DNA of 64,000 nucleotides from Saprospiraceae bacterium (GCA_016715985.1 JADJXD010000001.1:4774001-4838000); one strand, 5' to 3'; positions 18,301 through 27,505 are shown, numbered from the stretch's first letter. Notes: generated by a model not told the origin, from the sequence alone. Numbers and translations are program-made.

Positions 18301-18908
18301 CATACAACGAGATGAATGAAAGATTTACAACCATCAAAACACAACGGCAGGATATACTGGAAGCGAGAGATTCTCTGATGGACACGATTAAAGAAATAGA
18401 AAATACCGCTACTGTTCAGTTTGTAGAAGCGTTTAATAAAGTTCGTGAAAATTTTATAACAGTATTCCGAAGCCTGTTTACAGAAGATGATACCTGCGAT
18501 TTGATTTTATTGGATCCATCCAATCCACTTGATTCGGAAATAGAAATCGTTGCAAAACCAAAAGGTAAAAAGCCTAAGTCTTTGAGTCAACTGTCTGGTG
18601 GAGAAAAAACACTGACGGCTACGGCTCTGCTTTTTGCATTGTATTTACTGAAACCAGCTCCGTTTTGTATTTTTGATGAAGTAGATGCGCCATTGGATGA
18701 TGCCAATATTCAGAAATTTAATAAAATCGTAAAAAATTTCAGTAAAGAGTCGCAATTTATCATCGTTACACATAATAAATCGACTATGGCCGAAGTAGAT
18801 ACTTTATATGGTGTGTACATGCAGGAGCCGGGCGTGTCAGCAGTGAGTGCAGTAGATTTCAGGTCTTATAAACATGAACCGGTTTTAGAAACCATCAACC
18901 AAAACTGA
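15351..18908 (+). CDS. smc: Chromosome segregation ATPase SMC
   Basis: The full-length 1185-residue condensin subunit starts MRLRSLYIKGFKSFA, as SMC proteins do. Walker A is GPNGSGKSN at 31-39. Coiled coils run from about 165 to 500 and 680 to 990, flanking a hinge at about 515-670 (LQVDEPYKAAIEQYLE region). The C-terminal head has LSQLSGGEKTLTA and the Walker B CIFDEVDAPLDD. It loads onto DNA with ScpA/ScpB, which are not in the window. The stop lies 2 bp before the start of the ACP phosphodiesterase gene, so the two are probably co-transcribed. Confidence 0.96.
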   Translation: MRLRSLYIKGFKSFANETVLNFNDDVIGVVGPNGSGKSNIVDAIRWVLGEQKGKELRLEAMSDVIFNGTKTKKEAAAATVSLTFENDKNLLPTEYNNVTISRILYRSGESEYRLNNVICRLKDINTLLMDTGIGSNSYAIIVLGMVDDILADKENARRRMFEQAAGISKYKVRKRETLSKLKSAEEDLNRIDDLLYEIDGNLKSLEKQAKRTQKYNELKTQYKELSIKHAIHSIQSLKHRYKQSSEQLRLEQDKYKELDVQIYQLQATLEKEKKKNLDKELEVSNKQKGLGDLMHRIRTQEGEKSLVVQNIGFKKVNKKNVGRTIEESEQELLKLESEALLLLKRIDQEKASEQAFKQKLEKSSELYNAIKAEHANAKNIFDQNQVYRQGIEKKIFEYDKNIAVLQNNIENTTAETERRMQDLSYKEQNLKDVKVQAAELKNQLDNKSREFQLLLEQENHRKAAISELEVKRDKLTDTVNKVNRDLDSRKNEYDLLKGMIDNFEGFPESVRFLSENWRKDPVILTDILQVDEPYKAAIEQYLESFLNYFIVKNSDEATSAIRMLRDGQKGKANFFLLDEIPSVDSHKNHPEWTVPALDKVHVEEQYQPLITYLLKDTYVIDTDLESFSFSSEYKDLIFLSASGTFQRSSVVLSGGSVGLFEGKKIGRKQNLEKLGKDIEQSLVLKTEQEKLFVSVKSDLELLKSKDHQKSIETLRKEIQGLEEKALKFNMQVDSFETFKKDVESKNKFSAQTIKDFETKMSEIRTEKEILANDLKLSLQNHGSSDKELDSLYQKLSVAGEHLNQDNIQLIRQQNLIGNLSQDHTYKEGRVAEYKHKIQVDKNRLTTEEREQIDLEDQLLRLDESLKLLYTEKKNYQETLSEAEEGYFKARNVINELEEKIRQLTRVQNQLQQTIQTLKDDYTESRFQINAVGDRLKIEFDVNINDIINQEPESDTDLEMLTAEVEKIRNRILNYGEINPLAVETYNEMNERFTTIKTQRQDILEARDSLMDTIKEIENTATVQFVEAFNKVRENFITVFRSLFTEDDTCDLILLDPSNPLDSEIEIVAKPKGKKPKSLSQLSGGEKTLTATALLFALYLLKPAPFCIFDEVDAPLDDANIQKFNKIVKNFSKESQFIIVTHNKSTMAEVDTLYGVYMQEPGVSAVSAVDFRSYKHEPVLETINQN

Positions 18909-18910
18909 TT

Positions 18911-19495
18911 TTGAATCATCTGGCACATATGTTTTTATCATGCAGTGATCATGGATTAATCGTAGGTAATTACATTGCTGATTTTATCAAAAATAAAGAA
19001 TTGGATCTTTTTGAAGAAAATATAATAATGGGAATTTATCTGCATCGGCATATTGATACTTTTACGGATAATCATCCTGTTTTTAGGGAATGCACACATG
19101 CTTTGCATCATACTCAACATAAATATGCGCCGGTAGTGATTGATATTTATTTTGATTATTTTCTGTGCAGACATTGGGATAAATTTGATAGCAGACCATT
19201 GAATGATTTTACAGAAGGTATTTATACTATACTGGAAAAGTATATTCACCTGTATCCTGAAAAGGTAAAACAATTACTTCCGAGGATGATTGGTGATGAT
19301 TTTCTATTGAGTTGCAGTACTGAAGAGCGACTGATCCGTACGTTTTCTTTCATTAAGAGAAGAACAGGATATACCAATAATCTGGAAAAAGCGCATGAAG
19401 ATCTTAAAAATAATTATAGTTTTTTCGAAACACAATTTATGTTATTTTTTCCTGAGTTAATATCATTTGTAAAAGTTGAAACAGGATGTGCATAA
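18911..19495 (+). CDS. ACP phosphodiesterase (DUF479, AcpH-like)
   Basis: The 194-residue protein matches the AcpH/DUF479 family, which removes 4'-phosphopantetheine from acyl carrier protein. MNHLAHMFLS at the N-terminus, VGNYIADFIK and MGIYLHRHIDTFTDNHP with clustered His/Asp are the family's metal-site blocks (HD-like fold). The start is a TTG: the NHLAH motif that begins family members follows it at once, and the next ATG would delete that motif. It lies 2 bp after smc. Confidence 0.83.
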   Translation: MNHLAHMFLSCSDHGLIVGNYIADFIKNKELDLFEENIIMGIYLHRHIDTFTDNHPVFRECTHALHHTQHKYAPVVIDIYFDYFLCRHWDKFDSRPLNDFTEGIYTILEKYIHLYPEKVKQLLPRMIGDDFLLSCSTEERLIRTFSFIKRRTGYTNNLEKAHEDLKNNYSFFETQFMLFFPELISFVKVETGCA

Positions 19496-19541
19496 TATCT
19501 ATTAAAATAATTACGTCTTAATCGTATACAAAATCAGAGTC

Positions 19542-20213
19542 ATGAAACACAAAATAGCACCTTCATTATTAGCAGCAGATTTTTTGAATTTGTCCGAAGA
19601 AATCGGAATGGTTAATGAATCTGTTGCTGATTGGCTGCACATAGATATCATGGACGGCAATTTTGTGCCAAACATTTCATTTGGTCCTGATATCATGAAA
19701 ATGGTCCATACGATCAGTCAAAAGCCTCTGGATGTACATCTGATGGTTGAAAGACCTGAAAGATACATAGAGACTTTCAGAGATGCAGGCGCTGCTTATA
19801 TCAGCGTGCATTATGAAGCCTGTCCGCATCTTCACAGGACTATTCAGCAAATTAAAGCAACCGGATGTAAAGCAGGAGTAGCTATCAATCCACATACATC
19901 GGTATCGCTATTGGAAGATTTGATAGAAGATCTGGATCTGGTGATCTTAATGAGTGTAAATCCGGGTTTTGGCGGACAGAAATTTATCTATAATACTTTG
20001 GAGAAAATCAGAAAGTTAAAAGATATTATTATCACTCATAACAGCAATACACTTATTGAGATCGATGGTGGCGTGGGACTCCAGAATGCTGAAGTCATTT
20101 TACAGGCAGGAGCAGATGTTCTTGTCGCCGGCAATAGTGTTTTTAAATCAGAAAACCCGACCCAAGCCATTTACCAGCTTAAAAATCTCGGAATTCATAC
20201 GCTTTACGCATAA
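19542..20213 (+). CDS. rpe: Ribulose-phosphate 3-epimerase
   Basis: The 223-residue TIM barrel interconverts ribulose-5-phosphate and xylulose-5-phosphate. Motifs are IAPSLLAADFLNL, the metal-binding HIDIMDGNFVPNISFGP, VHLMVERPERY, SVNPGFGGQKF and EIDGGVG. The length is normal. It follows the ACP phosphodiesterase by 46 bp on the same strand and precedes a TonB receptor by 40 bp; I see no -7 element of its own. Confidence 0.95.
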   Translation: MKHKIAPSLLAADFLNLSEEIGMVNESVADWLHIDIMDGNFVPNISFGPDIMKMVHTISQKPLDVHLMVERPERYIETFRDAGAAYISVHYEACPHLHRTIQQIKATGCKAGVAINPHTSVSLLEDLIEDLDLVILMSVNPGFGGQKFIYNTLEKIRKLKDIIITHNSNTLIEIDGGVGLQNAEVILQAGADVLVAGNSVFKSENPTQAIYQLKNLGIHTLYA

Positions 20214-20253
20214 GAAAAGCTGAAAATCCCGTTACTAATCCTTAATTTGAAAT

Positions 20254-22779
20254 ATGCGACAATTTCTGTTTTCTGTATTATTGATGGCTTCTTCCGGAAT
20301 GTTGTGTGCTCAGAGTCCGGTAGTATTTGGAATTATTCGTGATATTGACACCAATAAAGGGATTGATTTTGTTTCAGTATATATCGAGGGTACTTCCACT
20401 GCAACTGAATCGGATCTGAACGGACAATATAAAATCGAGATTCCTGCCGGAGAAAAAGTAAAAATTATTTTTACCCGATTAGGATATTCTGATACCTATG
20501 TTTTAGTGGAATCTATCAAAGACGGCGCCAAAAGAAATATTAATCTGAAATTAGTTCCCAAAGCATCTGATTTGGAAATAGTAGTGCGGTCCAGTAAAAT
20601 TGAAGACGTAGGCATGGTTAGGGAAGATGTAACTGAATTAAAAGTACTGCCTACCGCTTCCGGGAATTTTGAGAGTATCCTGCCACACATTGCTTTAGGT
20701 GTCAATGCGGGCTCAGGAGGGGAATTAACTTCTCAGTATAATGTCAGAGGCGGAAATTATGATGAAAATCTGGTTTATGTCAACGATTTTGAGATTTTCA
20801 GGCCACAGCTTATCAGAAGCGGACAGCAGGAAGGACTTAGTTTTCCGAATATAGATTTGATCAGGGATCTGGAATTTTCATCAGGTGGTTTTGAAAGTAA
20901 GTATGGTGATAAAATGTCATCCGTACTGGATATCCGATACAAACGACCTGATGAATTCAGAGCAAGTGTCGGAGCGAGTTTTCTGGGAGCTTCTGCTCAC
21001 ATTGAAGGTAGCAAGCGATTGGGAGCAAATGCCTATAACAAATTCAGGTATCTCGTCGGGGCACGATATAAAACGAACGCCTATCTATTAGGAAGTGGAG
21101 ATATCACCGGAGAATTTGTTCCTGATTTTACGGATATACAGGCATATCTGAGTTATGATATTACCAAAAGTTTGCAAATTGGGTGGATTGGCAATTTTAA
21201 CTCCAGTCAGTACAATTTCAGACCTGCTTCCGGGAAAAGTAAGAAAGGAACTTTTGATTTTCAGATAGAACTAAATACTATTTTCGAAGGACAGGAGAGT
21301 GATGTTTTCCGAAATGGAATGACAGGTTTGTCATTAACTTATGTGCCTGAACGAAAAAAAAATCCATTATATCTGAAATGGATGGCATCCACTTACCGGG
21401 CTAATGAAGATGAAAAATTTGATATTCTGGGGTATTATAGACTTTCACAAATTGAAACAGCCATAGGTGAAAATACAGGACAGGAAATTGCTGTCTTAGG
21501 TACCGGAACTCAGCATATTTATGCCAGAAATTATTTGTTTAATACCATTTATAATTTTGAACATAAGGGTGGTTTGGAATTGCAATCTGATAATGCAAGC
21601 GGAAAGGTACACAGCCATTTTATTCAATGGGGTGTTAAATCACAAATGGAGTACTTTGACGATAAATTGAATGAATGGGAACGACTTGATTCAGCAGGTT
21701 ACTCATTGCCTTACAACGGAGAAACTATTGAGCTGTCCAACGTTCTGAAATCAGAAAATCTGATCGAAAATACAAGGTGGACTGCCTTTGTTCAGGATGC
21801 ATACACCATTAAGAATGAAAATAGTGAGCTGAAGTTTTCTGCCGGCGTTCGCAGTAGTTACAGAACTCTGAATAAAGAGTTACTATTTAGTCCGAGAATG
21901 CAGATATTGTACAAGCCGATATCATGGGAAAAAGATTTTTCATTTAAACTAGCTGGAGGTATCTACAATCAGGCACCTTTCTATCGGGAGCTGAGAAGAC
22001 CGGATGGTACGATCAATACTGACCTGAAGTCTCAAAAGTCCATACATATTGTAGCAGGTTTGGCGCACGATTTTACATGGGAGAAAGTAAGTAACAGACC
22101 ATTTAAAATTATTTCGGAAATTTATTATAAAAAGTTGACCGATCTTGTCTCTTATGAAATTGATAATGTCAGAATCCGATATGCGGGAGAAAATAATTCG
22201 ACCGGGCATATTATGGGATTTGACTTTCGTGTAAATGGGGAGTTTGTTCCGGGCGCAGAGTCCTGGATCAATTTATCTTTTCTTTCAGCAAGAGAATCCA
22301 TTAATGGGGTTGATCACAAAAGATTTGAAGTAATAGATTCTATTCGTGTACCTGTGTCTGTGAAAGATGTACCCAGACCCACTGACCAATTAATGACATT
22401 GAATATGTTTTTTCAGGATTATCTGAAAAGTAATGAAAATATTAAAGTAAATCTGAATTTTTCAGTCGGAACAGGTCTTCCGTTCGGACCACGACTTGAT
22501 AATCTGGAATACAGGAATTTTTTCAGACTAAAACCTTATCACAGAATAGATATTGGGTTTGCTTTTCAATTGTGGAAAGAAGAATGGGCAGGTAAAAAAC
22601 CAAAACATCCATTGAAATTCAGCCGTAGTACCTGGCTGAGTATAGAAGCATTCAATTTGCTCCAGATTGCCAATCAGGCTTCTGTCAACTGGATCAAAAC
22701 TCTCACCAATGAAGAATTTGCATTGCCCAATAATCTGACAGGAAGACGAATAAATTTAAGGCTCAAAGTTGACTTTTAA
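20254..22779 (+). CDS. TonB-dependent outer-membrane receptor with CarboxypepD-like N-terminal domain
   Basis: The 841-residue protein has a signal peptide ending about residue 20 (SSGMLCAQ), then a CarboxypepD_reg-like beta-sandwich at about 24-105 (IIRDIDTNKGIDFVSVYIEGTSTATESD). A plug domain follows at about 120-230 (YNVRGGNYDENLVYVNDFEIF), then a 22-strand barrel ending in a Phe (LRLKVDF), the usual outer-membrane insertion signal. It imports an unknown ligand using TonB energy. No SusD partner is adjacent, so it is not a standard polysaccharide-utilisation pair. Confidence 0.88.
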   Translation: MRQFLFSVLLMASSGMLCAQSPVVFGIIRDIDTNKGIDFVSVYIEGTSTATESDLNGQYKIEIPAGEKVKIIFTRLGYSDTYVLVESIKDGAKRNINLKLVPKASDLEIVVRSSKIEDVGMVREDVTELKVLPTASGNFESILPHIALGVNAGSGGELTSQYNVRGGNYDENLVYVNDFEIFRPQLIRSGQQEGLSFPNIDLIRDLEFSSGGFESKYGDKMSSVLDIRYKRPDEFRASVGASFLGASAHIEGSKRLGANAYNKFRYLVGARYKTNAYLLGSGDITGEFVPDFTDIQAYLSYDITKSLQIGWIGNFNSSQYNFRPASGKSKKGTFDFQIELNTIFEGQESDVFRNGMTGLSLTYVPERKKNPLYLKWMASTYRANEDEKFDILGYYRLSQIETAIGENTGQEIAVLGTGTQHIYARNYLFNTIYNFEHKGGLELQSDNASGKVHSHFIQWGVKSQMEYFDDKLNEWERLDSAGYSLPYNGETIELSNVLKSENLIENTRWTAFVQDAYTIKNENSELKFSAGVRSSYRTLNKELLFSPRMQILYKPISWEKDFSFKLAGGIYNQAPFYRELRRPDGTINTDLKSQKSIHIVAGLAHDFTWEKVSNRPFKIISEIYYKKLTDLVSYEIDNVRIRYAGENNSTGHIMGFDFRVNGEFVPGAESWINLSFLSARESINGVDHKRFEVIDSIRVPVSVKDVPRPTDQLMTLNMFFQDYLKSNENIKVNLNFSVGTGLPFGPRLDNLEYRNFFRLKPYHRIDIGFAFQLWKEEWAGKKPKHPLKFSRSTWLSIEAFNLLQIANQASVNWIKTLTNEEFALPNNLTGRRINLRLKVDF

Positions 22780-22852
22780 TAACATTTTCAAACCTTTGTT
22801 GAACTTTAGAATATCACGAATTTCCGTAATCATTTATTTGAGATGTATTTTA

Positions 22853-22860
22853 TACCTTTG
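22853..22860 (+). promoter_or_regulatory. -7 promoter element of the PLP decarboxylase gene
   Basis: TACCTTTG is a perfect -7 match 23 bp before the ATG at 22884; no -33 TTTG at the right spacing. Confidence 0.55.
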
Positions 22861-22883
22861 TCTGAATTGCAATCAAGCACAAG

Positions 22884-24308
22884 ATGAATACTGAATTAGA
22901 TAAAGTTTATGATCCGGAGTCCTTCAGAAAAGAAGGTCATATTCTGATAGACATACTGGCCGATCATCTGGACAGAATGCAGAATTTGAATGAAACCGAA
23001 AACACGGTTTTGAATTTTGTAAAACCAGCTGATGAGCTAACGTTTTGGAATAATTTTAATGGAACTTCTCCTGAAGATATATTCAATACAATTTTGGAGA
23101 GGTCGATTCATTTGCATCACCCTCATTTTATGGGACATCAGGTATCTGCTCCTGCACCATTATCGGCCTTGGCGTCATTGCAGGGCGCATTATTGAATAA
23201 TGGAATGGCTGTTTATGAGATGGGAGCTGCAGCGACTGCGTTGGAAAGTTATGTTATTAATTTGTTTAAAGGTTATTTTGGATATGATTCTAATGCTGAT
23301 GGTATTTTGACATCCGGTGGTACTATCGCAAATCTGACTGCTTTACTTTGTGCAAGGTCTAACACAACTCAAAATGATATCTGGCAGGAAGGCACCAATG
23401 AACAATATGCATTTATGGTTTCAGAAGAAGCCCATTATTGTATTGACAGAGCTGTGAGAATAATGGGGTGGGGCAATAATGGGATAATTAAAATTCCGGT
23501 TGATAATAATTTCAGAATGAAAACGGATCTTTTGCAATCATATCTCGATGATGCAAAGAAAAAAGGGATAAAAGTTTTGGGAGTGGTTGGGAGTGCACCA
23601 ACAACTTCCACCGGAATATATGATGATTTGAAAGCTATCGGTCATTTTTGTGAGGAACATAAATTATGGTTTCACATTGACGCAGCTCACGGTGGTCCGG
23701 CTGCTTTCTCTTCCAAATATAAATATTTGATGGACGGGTCAGAACTGGCAGATTCGATCACAGTTGATGCTCATAAAATGATGATGACACCTGCACTGAC
23801 AACCATGTTGTTTTTTAAAAATGCAAGTGCGTCATACCGTACTTTTGCACAAAAAGCAGATTATCTTTGGAATGCAGACGATACAGAATGGTACAATTAT
23901 GGCAAAAGAACGATGGAATGTACCAAATTAATGATGAGTACAAGGATCTATGTTTTGGCTCAGGCTTATGGTGTCAAAATATTTAAAGATTATTTAGATA
24001 CTTGTTATGATTTAGCAAAAGAATTTGCAAGATTAATTCAGGATTACCCATCCTTTGAATTGGCAGTGGAGCCTGATTCCAATATTGTTTGCTTCAGGTG
24101 GAAGGAAGGACCGGAAGAAAGTCTTAATGGTGAAAATGAGAAAATACGTCAACACCTGCTGGAAGATGGTAAGTTTTATATTGTAAAAACAAGTTTAAAA
24201 GGGAGAATTTTTTTGAGGACAAGTTTGATGAATGCCAAAACAACCATTGATGATTTAAAGAAGTTGTTGGATGAAATTATGAGTATTGTGAAGTTATTTT
24301 CAATTTGA
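22884..24308 (+). CDS. Group II pyridoxal-phosphate-dependent amino acid decarboxylase
   Basis: The 474-residue protein belongs to the aromatic-L-amino-acid/glutamate/diaminobutyrate decarboxylase family. The PLP lysine is Lys298 in TVDAHKMMM; WFHIDAAHGG carries the Asp and His of the cofactor site, and the HPHFMGHQVSAPAP block is typical. The substrate cannot be fixed from sequence: diaminobutyrate, tyrosine or other amino acids are possible. It is monocistronic with its own promoter, and convergent with the Rpn gene. Confidence 0.85.
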   Translation: MNTELDKVYDPESFRKEGHILIDILADHLDRMQNLNETENTVLNFVKPADELTFWNNFNGTSPEDIFNTILERSIHLHHPHFMGHQVSAPAPLSALASLQGALLNNGMAVYEMGAAATALESYVINLFKGYFGYDSNADGILTSGGTIANLTALLCARSNTTQNDIWQEGTNEQYAFMVSEEAHYCIDRAVRIMGWGNNGIIKIPVDNNFRMKTDLLQSYLDDAKKKGIKVLGVVGSAPTTSTGIYDDLKAIGHFCEEHKLWFHIDAAHGGPAAFSSKYKYLMDGSELADSITVDAHKMMMTPALTTMLFFKNASASYRTFAQKADYLWNADDTEWYNYGKRTMECTKLMMSTRIYVLAQAYGVKIFKDYLDTCYDLAKEFARLIQDYPSFELAVEPDSNIVCFRWKEGPEESLNGENEKIRQHLLEDGKFYIVKTSLKGRIFLRTSLMNAKTTIDDLKKLLDEIMSIVKLFSI

Positions 24309-24387
24309 AAGTTTACAAAAGCGGAATTTTTGTTTTGGGTGCGAAGTTAGGCTTCTTAAGTAATAAAATTACCCTTTAGGGAACATA

Positions 24388-25299
24388 TTAATCCATTTTT
24401 TTGTGAGTACGTAGTATATTAATCACTTCGTCTTCACTCAAATGTGTAATATTGGCAAGGAGAGAGATATTTAGTCCTTCATCAAATCCATTAAGTATTA
24501 CTTCAATCTTGCTTTCGATCTTACCTTCAATCTTTCCTTCTTCTTTAATTCTCGTATATGTGGTCATTATGTTTTCTTTTATATTTGATGGAATGGATTC
24601 AATGGCTTTATTAAGTTCAGGCTTCGAAATATCGGAGACAGATATGACATAAACGAAAATCTGTTCCAGAAAGTTTCCACCTTGTGCGGTTTCAGGAAAC
24701 AGTTCTAATATTTTGATAAAATCATCAGCCAGTTTCATCAGGTTGATACCTTTTTTCTGGGCCATTACTGCGGCAGCCATCATTTTGTTTCGTATTTGTG
24801 AAATATTTTCGTCCGGTAAAGAATTGAGCGCTATAAATAAGTGGTTTAAGATTGGAATGTAGGAAGCTATGGTGCCATTTACCTTAGGAAACAGTGTAGT
24901 CAAATTGGGTTGTTCCCATTTTTGTTTGCCTTGGTAGTAGATAAATGGCACAATTACTTTCAGTTTTTTACCTTCATTGACACACTTTAGCCAATGAGCA
25001 AAAATATAATGACCCAACTGTATAAGAACATATTTATCAGGAGATGATTTGTGCTCAAAAAGTAAAACGATGTCTATTGCATCACCTGAATTGGAAGATA
25101 CCTCAAAAATCATATCAGAAAAATATTCACTCAAGTCACCCTGAATATAAGATTCCTGAACGGGTTTAAGGGATGTAAGGTCAATTTCTTTCAGTAAAAT
25201 TTCAGGCAAAAAATTTTCAAAAAAAGCAGCAGCTCTGTCCGGATCAGAAAAAGACGCTTTTACAAATTTATCGTGGATGTTATGGATTTTTTTTGCCAT
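24388..25299 (-). CDS. Rpn family recombination-promoting nuclease / putative transposase
   Basis: The 303-residue protein is of the YhgA/Rpn (transposase_31-like, PDDEXK) family: HDKFVKASFSDPDRAAAFFENFLP at the start, Asp in EYFSDMIFEV, and the ExK pair in LLFEHKSSPD. E. coli Rpn proteins are DNA endonucleases that raise RecA-independent recombination. The C-terminal part holds an EGKIEGKIESKIEV repeat. No terminal inverted repeats flank the gene, so it is not an active insertion sequence here. TATCTTTG at 25304-25311 ends 4 bp before the ATG, suggesting a leaderless mRNA. Confidence 0.82.
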   Translation of the reverse strand: MAKKIHNIHDKFVKASFSDPDRAAAFFENFLPEILLKEIDLTSLKPVQESYIQGDLSEYFSDMIFEVSSNSGDAIDIVLLFEHKSSPDKYVLIQLGHYIFAHWLKCVNEGKKLKVIVPFIYYQGKQKWEQPNLTTLFPKVNGTIASYIPILNHLFIALNSLPDENISQIRNKMMAAAVMAQKKGINLMKLADDFIKILELFPETAQGGNFLEQIFVYVISVSDISKPELNKAIESIPSNIKENIMTTYTRIKEEGKIEGKIESKIEVILNGFDEGLNISLLANITHLSEDEVINILRTHKKMD

Positions 25300-25303
25300 T
25301 TAG

Positions 25304-25311
25304 CAAAGATA
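25304..25311 (-). promoter_or_regulatory. -7 promoter element of rpn, leaderless arrangement
   Basis: TATCTTTG on the minus strand is a perfect -7 element with only CTAA between it and the ATG at 25299. The same offset marks the 5' end of the SRP RNA, so transcription should begin at the A of the start codon. Confidence 0.65.
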
Positions 25312-25414
25312 AAAAAAGTATTAAAATTTAAGCTACTTGTATTATTATAATACTTCTGATTGTTAAGTACATTTGACGCTTAATATTTTGCATTTTTCTT
25401 ATTATAGTCAGTGT

Positions 25415-25444
25415 TTTGACTTATCAGTAATCTTTATATTTTTG
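25415..25444 (+). promoter_or_regulatory. Promoter of the FAH-family gene
   Basis: TTTG (25415-25418) and TATTTTTG (25437-25444) are 18 bp apart, the same layout as the SRP RNA promoter. The ATG at 25469 follows by 24 bp, which excludes an upstream alternative start at 25373. Confidence 0.72.
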
Positions 25445-25468
25445 TCATTATTTATAAAATCAAACCTA

Positions 25469-26077
25469 ATGAAAATATTTTGTATCGGAAGAAATTATGC
25501 AGATCACGCAGCTGAACTAAATAATCCATTGCCGTCAAAACCAATGATATTTATGAAGCCTTCTACTGCTTTATTGACAGAAGGAAAACCTTTTTACCAC
25601 CCGGAATTCAGTTCCAATATTCATTATGAGCTGGAATTAGTGCTTAAAATCAGGAAAAATGGCAAACATGTTCAGACAGAATTTGCCGGTGACTATTATG
25701 AAGAAATCGGATTGGGTATTGATTTTACAGCAAGGGATCTTCAGGACGAATGTAAATCAAAAGGCCACCCATGGGAGATTGCTAAAGCATTTGATCATTC
25801 TGCTGCAATCAGTATGTTTTTTCCGCTTTCGGATTATAAAAAAGAAAATATTAAATTTCAACTTCATAAAAATGGCATGGTTGTTCAAAATGGAAACACA
25901 GCTGATTTAATTTTTAACTTTGACCATCTGATTACTTATATCAGTCAGTTTTTTACTTTACAAAAAGGAGATTTAATTTTTACAGGTACGCCTGCCGGAG
26001 TCGGCAAAGTAAGTATTGGCGACCGATTAGAAGGTTATTTGGAATCAAAAAAAGTATTGGATTGTGTTGTGAAATGA
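25469..26077 (+). CDS. Fumarylacetoacetate hydrolase family protein
   Basis: The 202-residue protein has the FAH-fold signature: FCIGRNYADHAAEL at the N-terminus, KPSTAL, HYELELVL with metal-binding Glu residues, GIDFTARDLQ, and FTGTPAGVGKV near the end. The family includes acylpyruvases, oxaloacetate tautomerases/decarboxylases and hydratases; this short single-domain form resembles FAHD1/YcgM. The exact substrate is not decidable. A promoter at 25415-25444 sets the start at ATG 25469 rather than at the upstream frame opening. Confidence 0.86.
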   Translation: MKIFCIGRNYADHAAELNNPLPSKPMIFMKPSTALLTEGKPFYHPEFSSNIHYELELVLKIRKNGKHVQTEFAGDYYEEIGLGIDFTARDLQDECKSKGHPWEIAKAFDHSAAISMFFPLSDYKKENIKFQLHKNGMVVQNGNTADLIFNFDHLITYISQFFTLQKGDLIFTGTPAGVGKVSIGDRLEGYLESKKVLDCVVK

Positions 26078-26149
26078 GGTCTAATTTACTTTATTCGTTA
26101 AAATATATAGAAATTTGATTATAAGTTAACCTGAATTATACATTATTTA

Positions 26150-26157
26150 TACCTTTG
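26150..26157 (+). promoter_or_regulatory. -7 promoter element of metK
   Basis: TACCTTTG is a perfect -7 match, leaving a leader of about 65 nt before the ATG at 26225. I found no SAM-riboswitch-like helices in that leader. Confidence 0.6.
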
Positions 26158-26224
26158 AATTCCTTTTGATAAAATTTAATCAGGAATTATTCAATAAAAA
26201 TCACCTTTAACAAAATAAAATATT

Positions 26225-27481
26225 ATGCCGTACTTATTTACATCAGAATCCGTTGCAGAAGGTCATCCGGATAAGGTTGCTGATCAGATTTCTGATTCAT
26301 TAGTAGATCACTTTCTTGCATTTGACCCTGATTCCAAAGTAGCATGCGAAACTCTGGTAACCACCGGACAGGTGATACTCGCAGGAGAAGTTAAATCCAA
26401 TACGTATCTAGATGTGCAGACTATCGCCAGAGATGTCATCAAAAGAATTGGCTATACAAAGTCAGAATATATGTTTGAAGCGCATTCCTGTGGTGTCTTG
26501 TCGTCCATTCATGAGCAGTCACCGGATATCAACAGAGGGGTTGAACGTGCAAAAAAAGAAGATCAGGGAGCGGGTGATCAGGGCATGATGTTTGGATATG
26601 CAACTAATGAAACTGAAAATTATATGCCGTTGGCATTGGATATCTCTCACAAAATTCTTCAGGAACTTGCTGAAATAAGGAAGGCTGGGAAAAGAATGAA
26701 GTATCTCCGGCCAGATGCAAAATCACAAGTTACTATCGAGTATGCCGATGACAATAAACCACTCAGAATTGACAGTATTGTTGTCTCAACTCAACATGAT
26801 GATTTTGATGAAGAAGAAGTAATGCTTGCCATCATCAAAGAAGATATTAAAAATATCGTATTACCTGCAGTTGCTCTAAAATATCCCGTTGCGATTCAAA
26901 GACTTTTTGATCACAATATCACTTATCATGTCAATCCCACGGGAAAATTTGTTATTGGTGGTCCTCATGGGGATACCGGGCTGACCGGTAGAAAGATTAT
27001 TGTGGACACATATGGAGGAAAGGGTGCGCATGGTGGTGGTGCTTTCTCCGGTAAAGATCCAAGCAAAGTGGACAGGTCTGCTGCTTATGCAACAAGGCAT
27101 ATTGCAAAAAATATCGTGGCAGCAGGTTTGTGTAATGAAATATTGGTTCAGGTTTCTTATGCAATTGGTGTGGCAAAGCCTACCAATATCTATGTAAATA
27201 CTTATGGCACATCCAACGTGAATATGACAGATGGAGAGATTGCCAACAAAATATCTGAAATCTTTGATATGCGTCCATACGCAATTGAGAAAAGATTGAA
27301 GTTAAGAACTCCTATTTATTCAGAAACTGCTGCGTATGGTCATATGGGACGTACATCAGAAACAAAACATGTAGAGTTTAGAGATGGATCAGGAAATGTT
27401 AAAAAAATGACCATTGAAACTTTTACCTGGGAGAAACTTGACTTTGTGGATCAGATAAAAAAAGCATTTCAACTTAAGTAA
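26225..27481 (+). CDS. metK: S-adenosylmethionine synthetase
   Basis: The 418-residue enzyme makes S-adenosylmethionine from methionine and ATP. Motifs are FTSESVAEGHPDKVADQISD at the N-terminus, the QGMMFGYAT block, GGPHGDTGLTGRKIIVDTYGG, and the GGGAFSGKDPSKVDRSAAY loop. The length is slightly above the E. coli enzyme, as in other Bacteroidota. It is monocistronic, with its own promoter and a terminator at 27506. Confidence 0.97.
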   Translation: MPYLFTSESVAEGHPDKVADQISDSLVDHFLAFDPDSKVACETLVTTGQVILAGEVKSNTYLDVQTIARDVIKRIGYTKSEYMFEAHSCGVLSSIHEQSPDINRGVERAKKEDQGAGDQGMMFGYATNETENYMPLALDISHKILQELAEIRKAGKRMKYLRPDAKSQVTIEYADDNKPLRIDSIVVSTQHDDFDEEEVMLAIIKEDIKNIVLPAVALKYPVAIQRLFDHNITYHVNPTGKFVIGGPHGDTGLTGRKIIVDTYGGKGAHGGGAFSGKDPSKVDRSAAYATRHIAKNIVAAGLCNEILVQVSYAIGVAKPTNIYVNTYGTSNVNMTDGEIANKISEIFDMRPYAIEKRLKLRTPIYSETAAYGHMGRTSETKHVEFRDGSGNVKKMTIETFTWEKLDFVDQIKKAFQLK

Positions 27482-27505
27482 TTTGAGTATTGACGTAACT
27501 CAGAA

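Noticed and set aside
24388..25299. Insertion sequence around the Rpn/transposase-like gene
   Set aside because: No terminal inverted repeats or target duplication flank it; Rpn proteins are nucleases usually found as single genes.
26158..26224. Possible SAM riboswitch in the metK leader
   Set aside because: The leader is only about 65 nt and I could find no paired helices or SAM-I/II/III-like conserved blocks.
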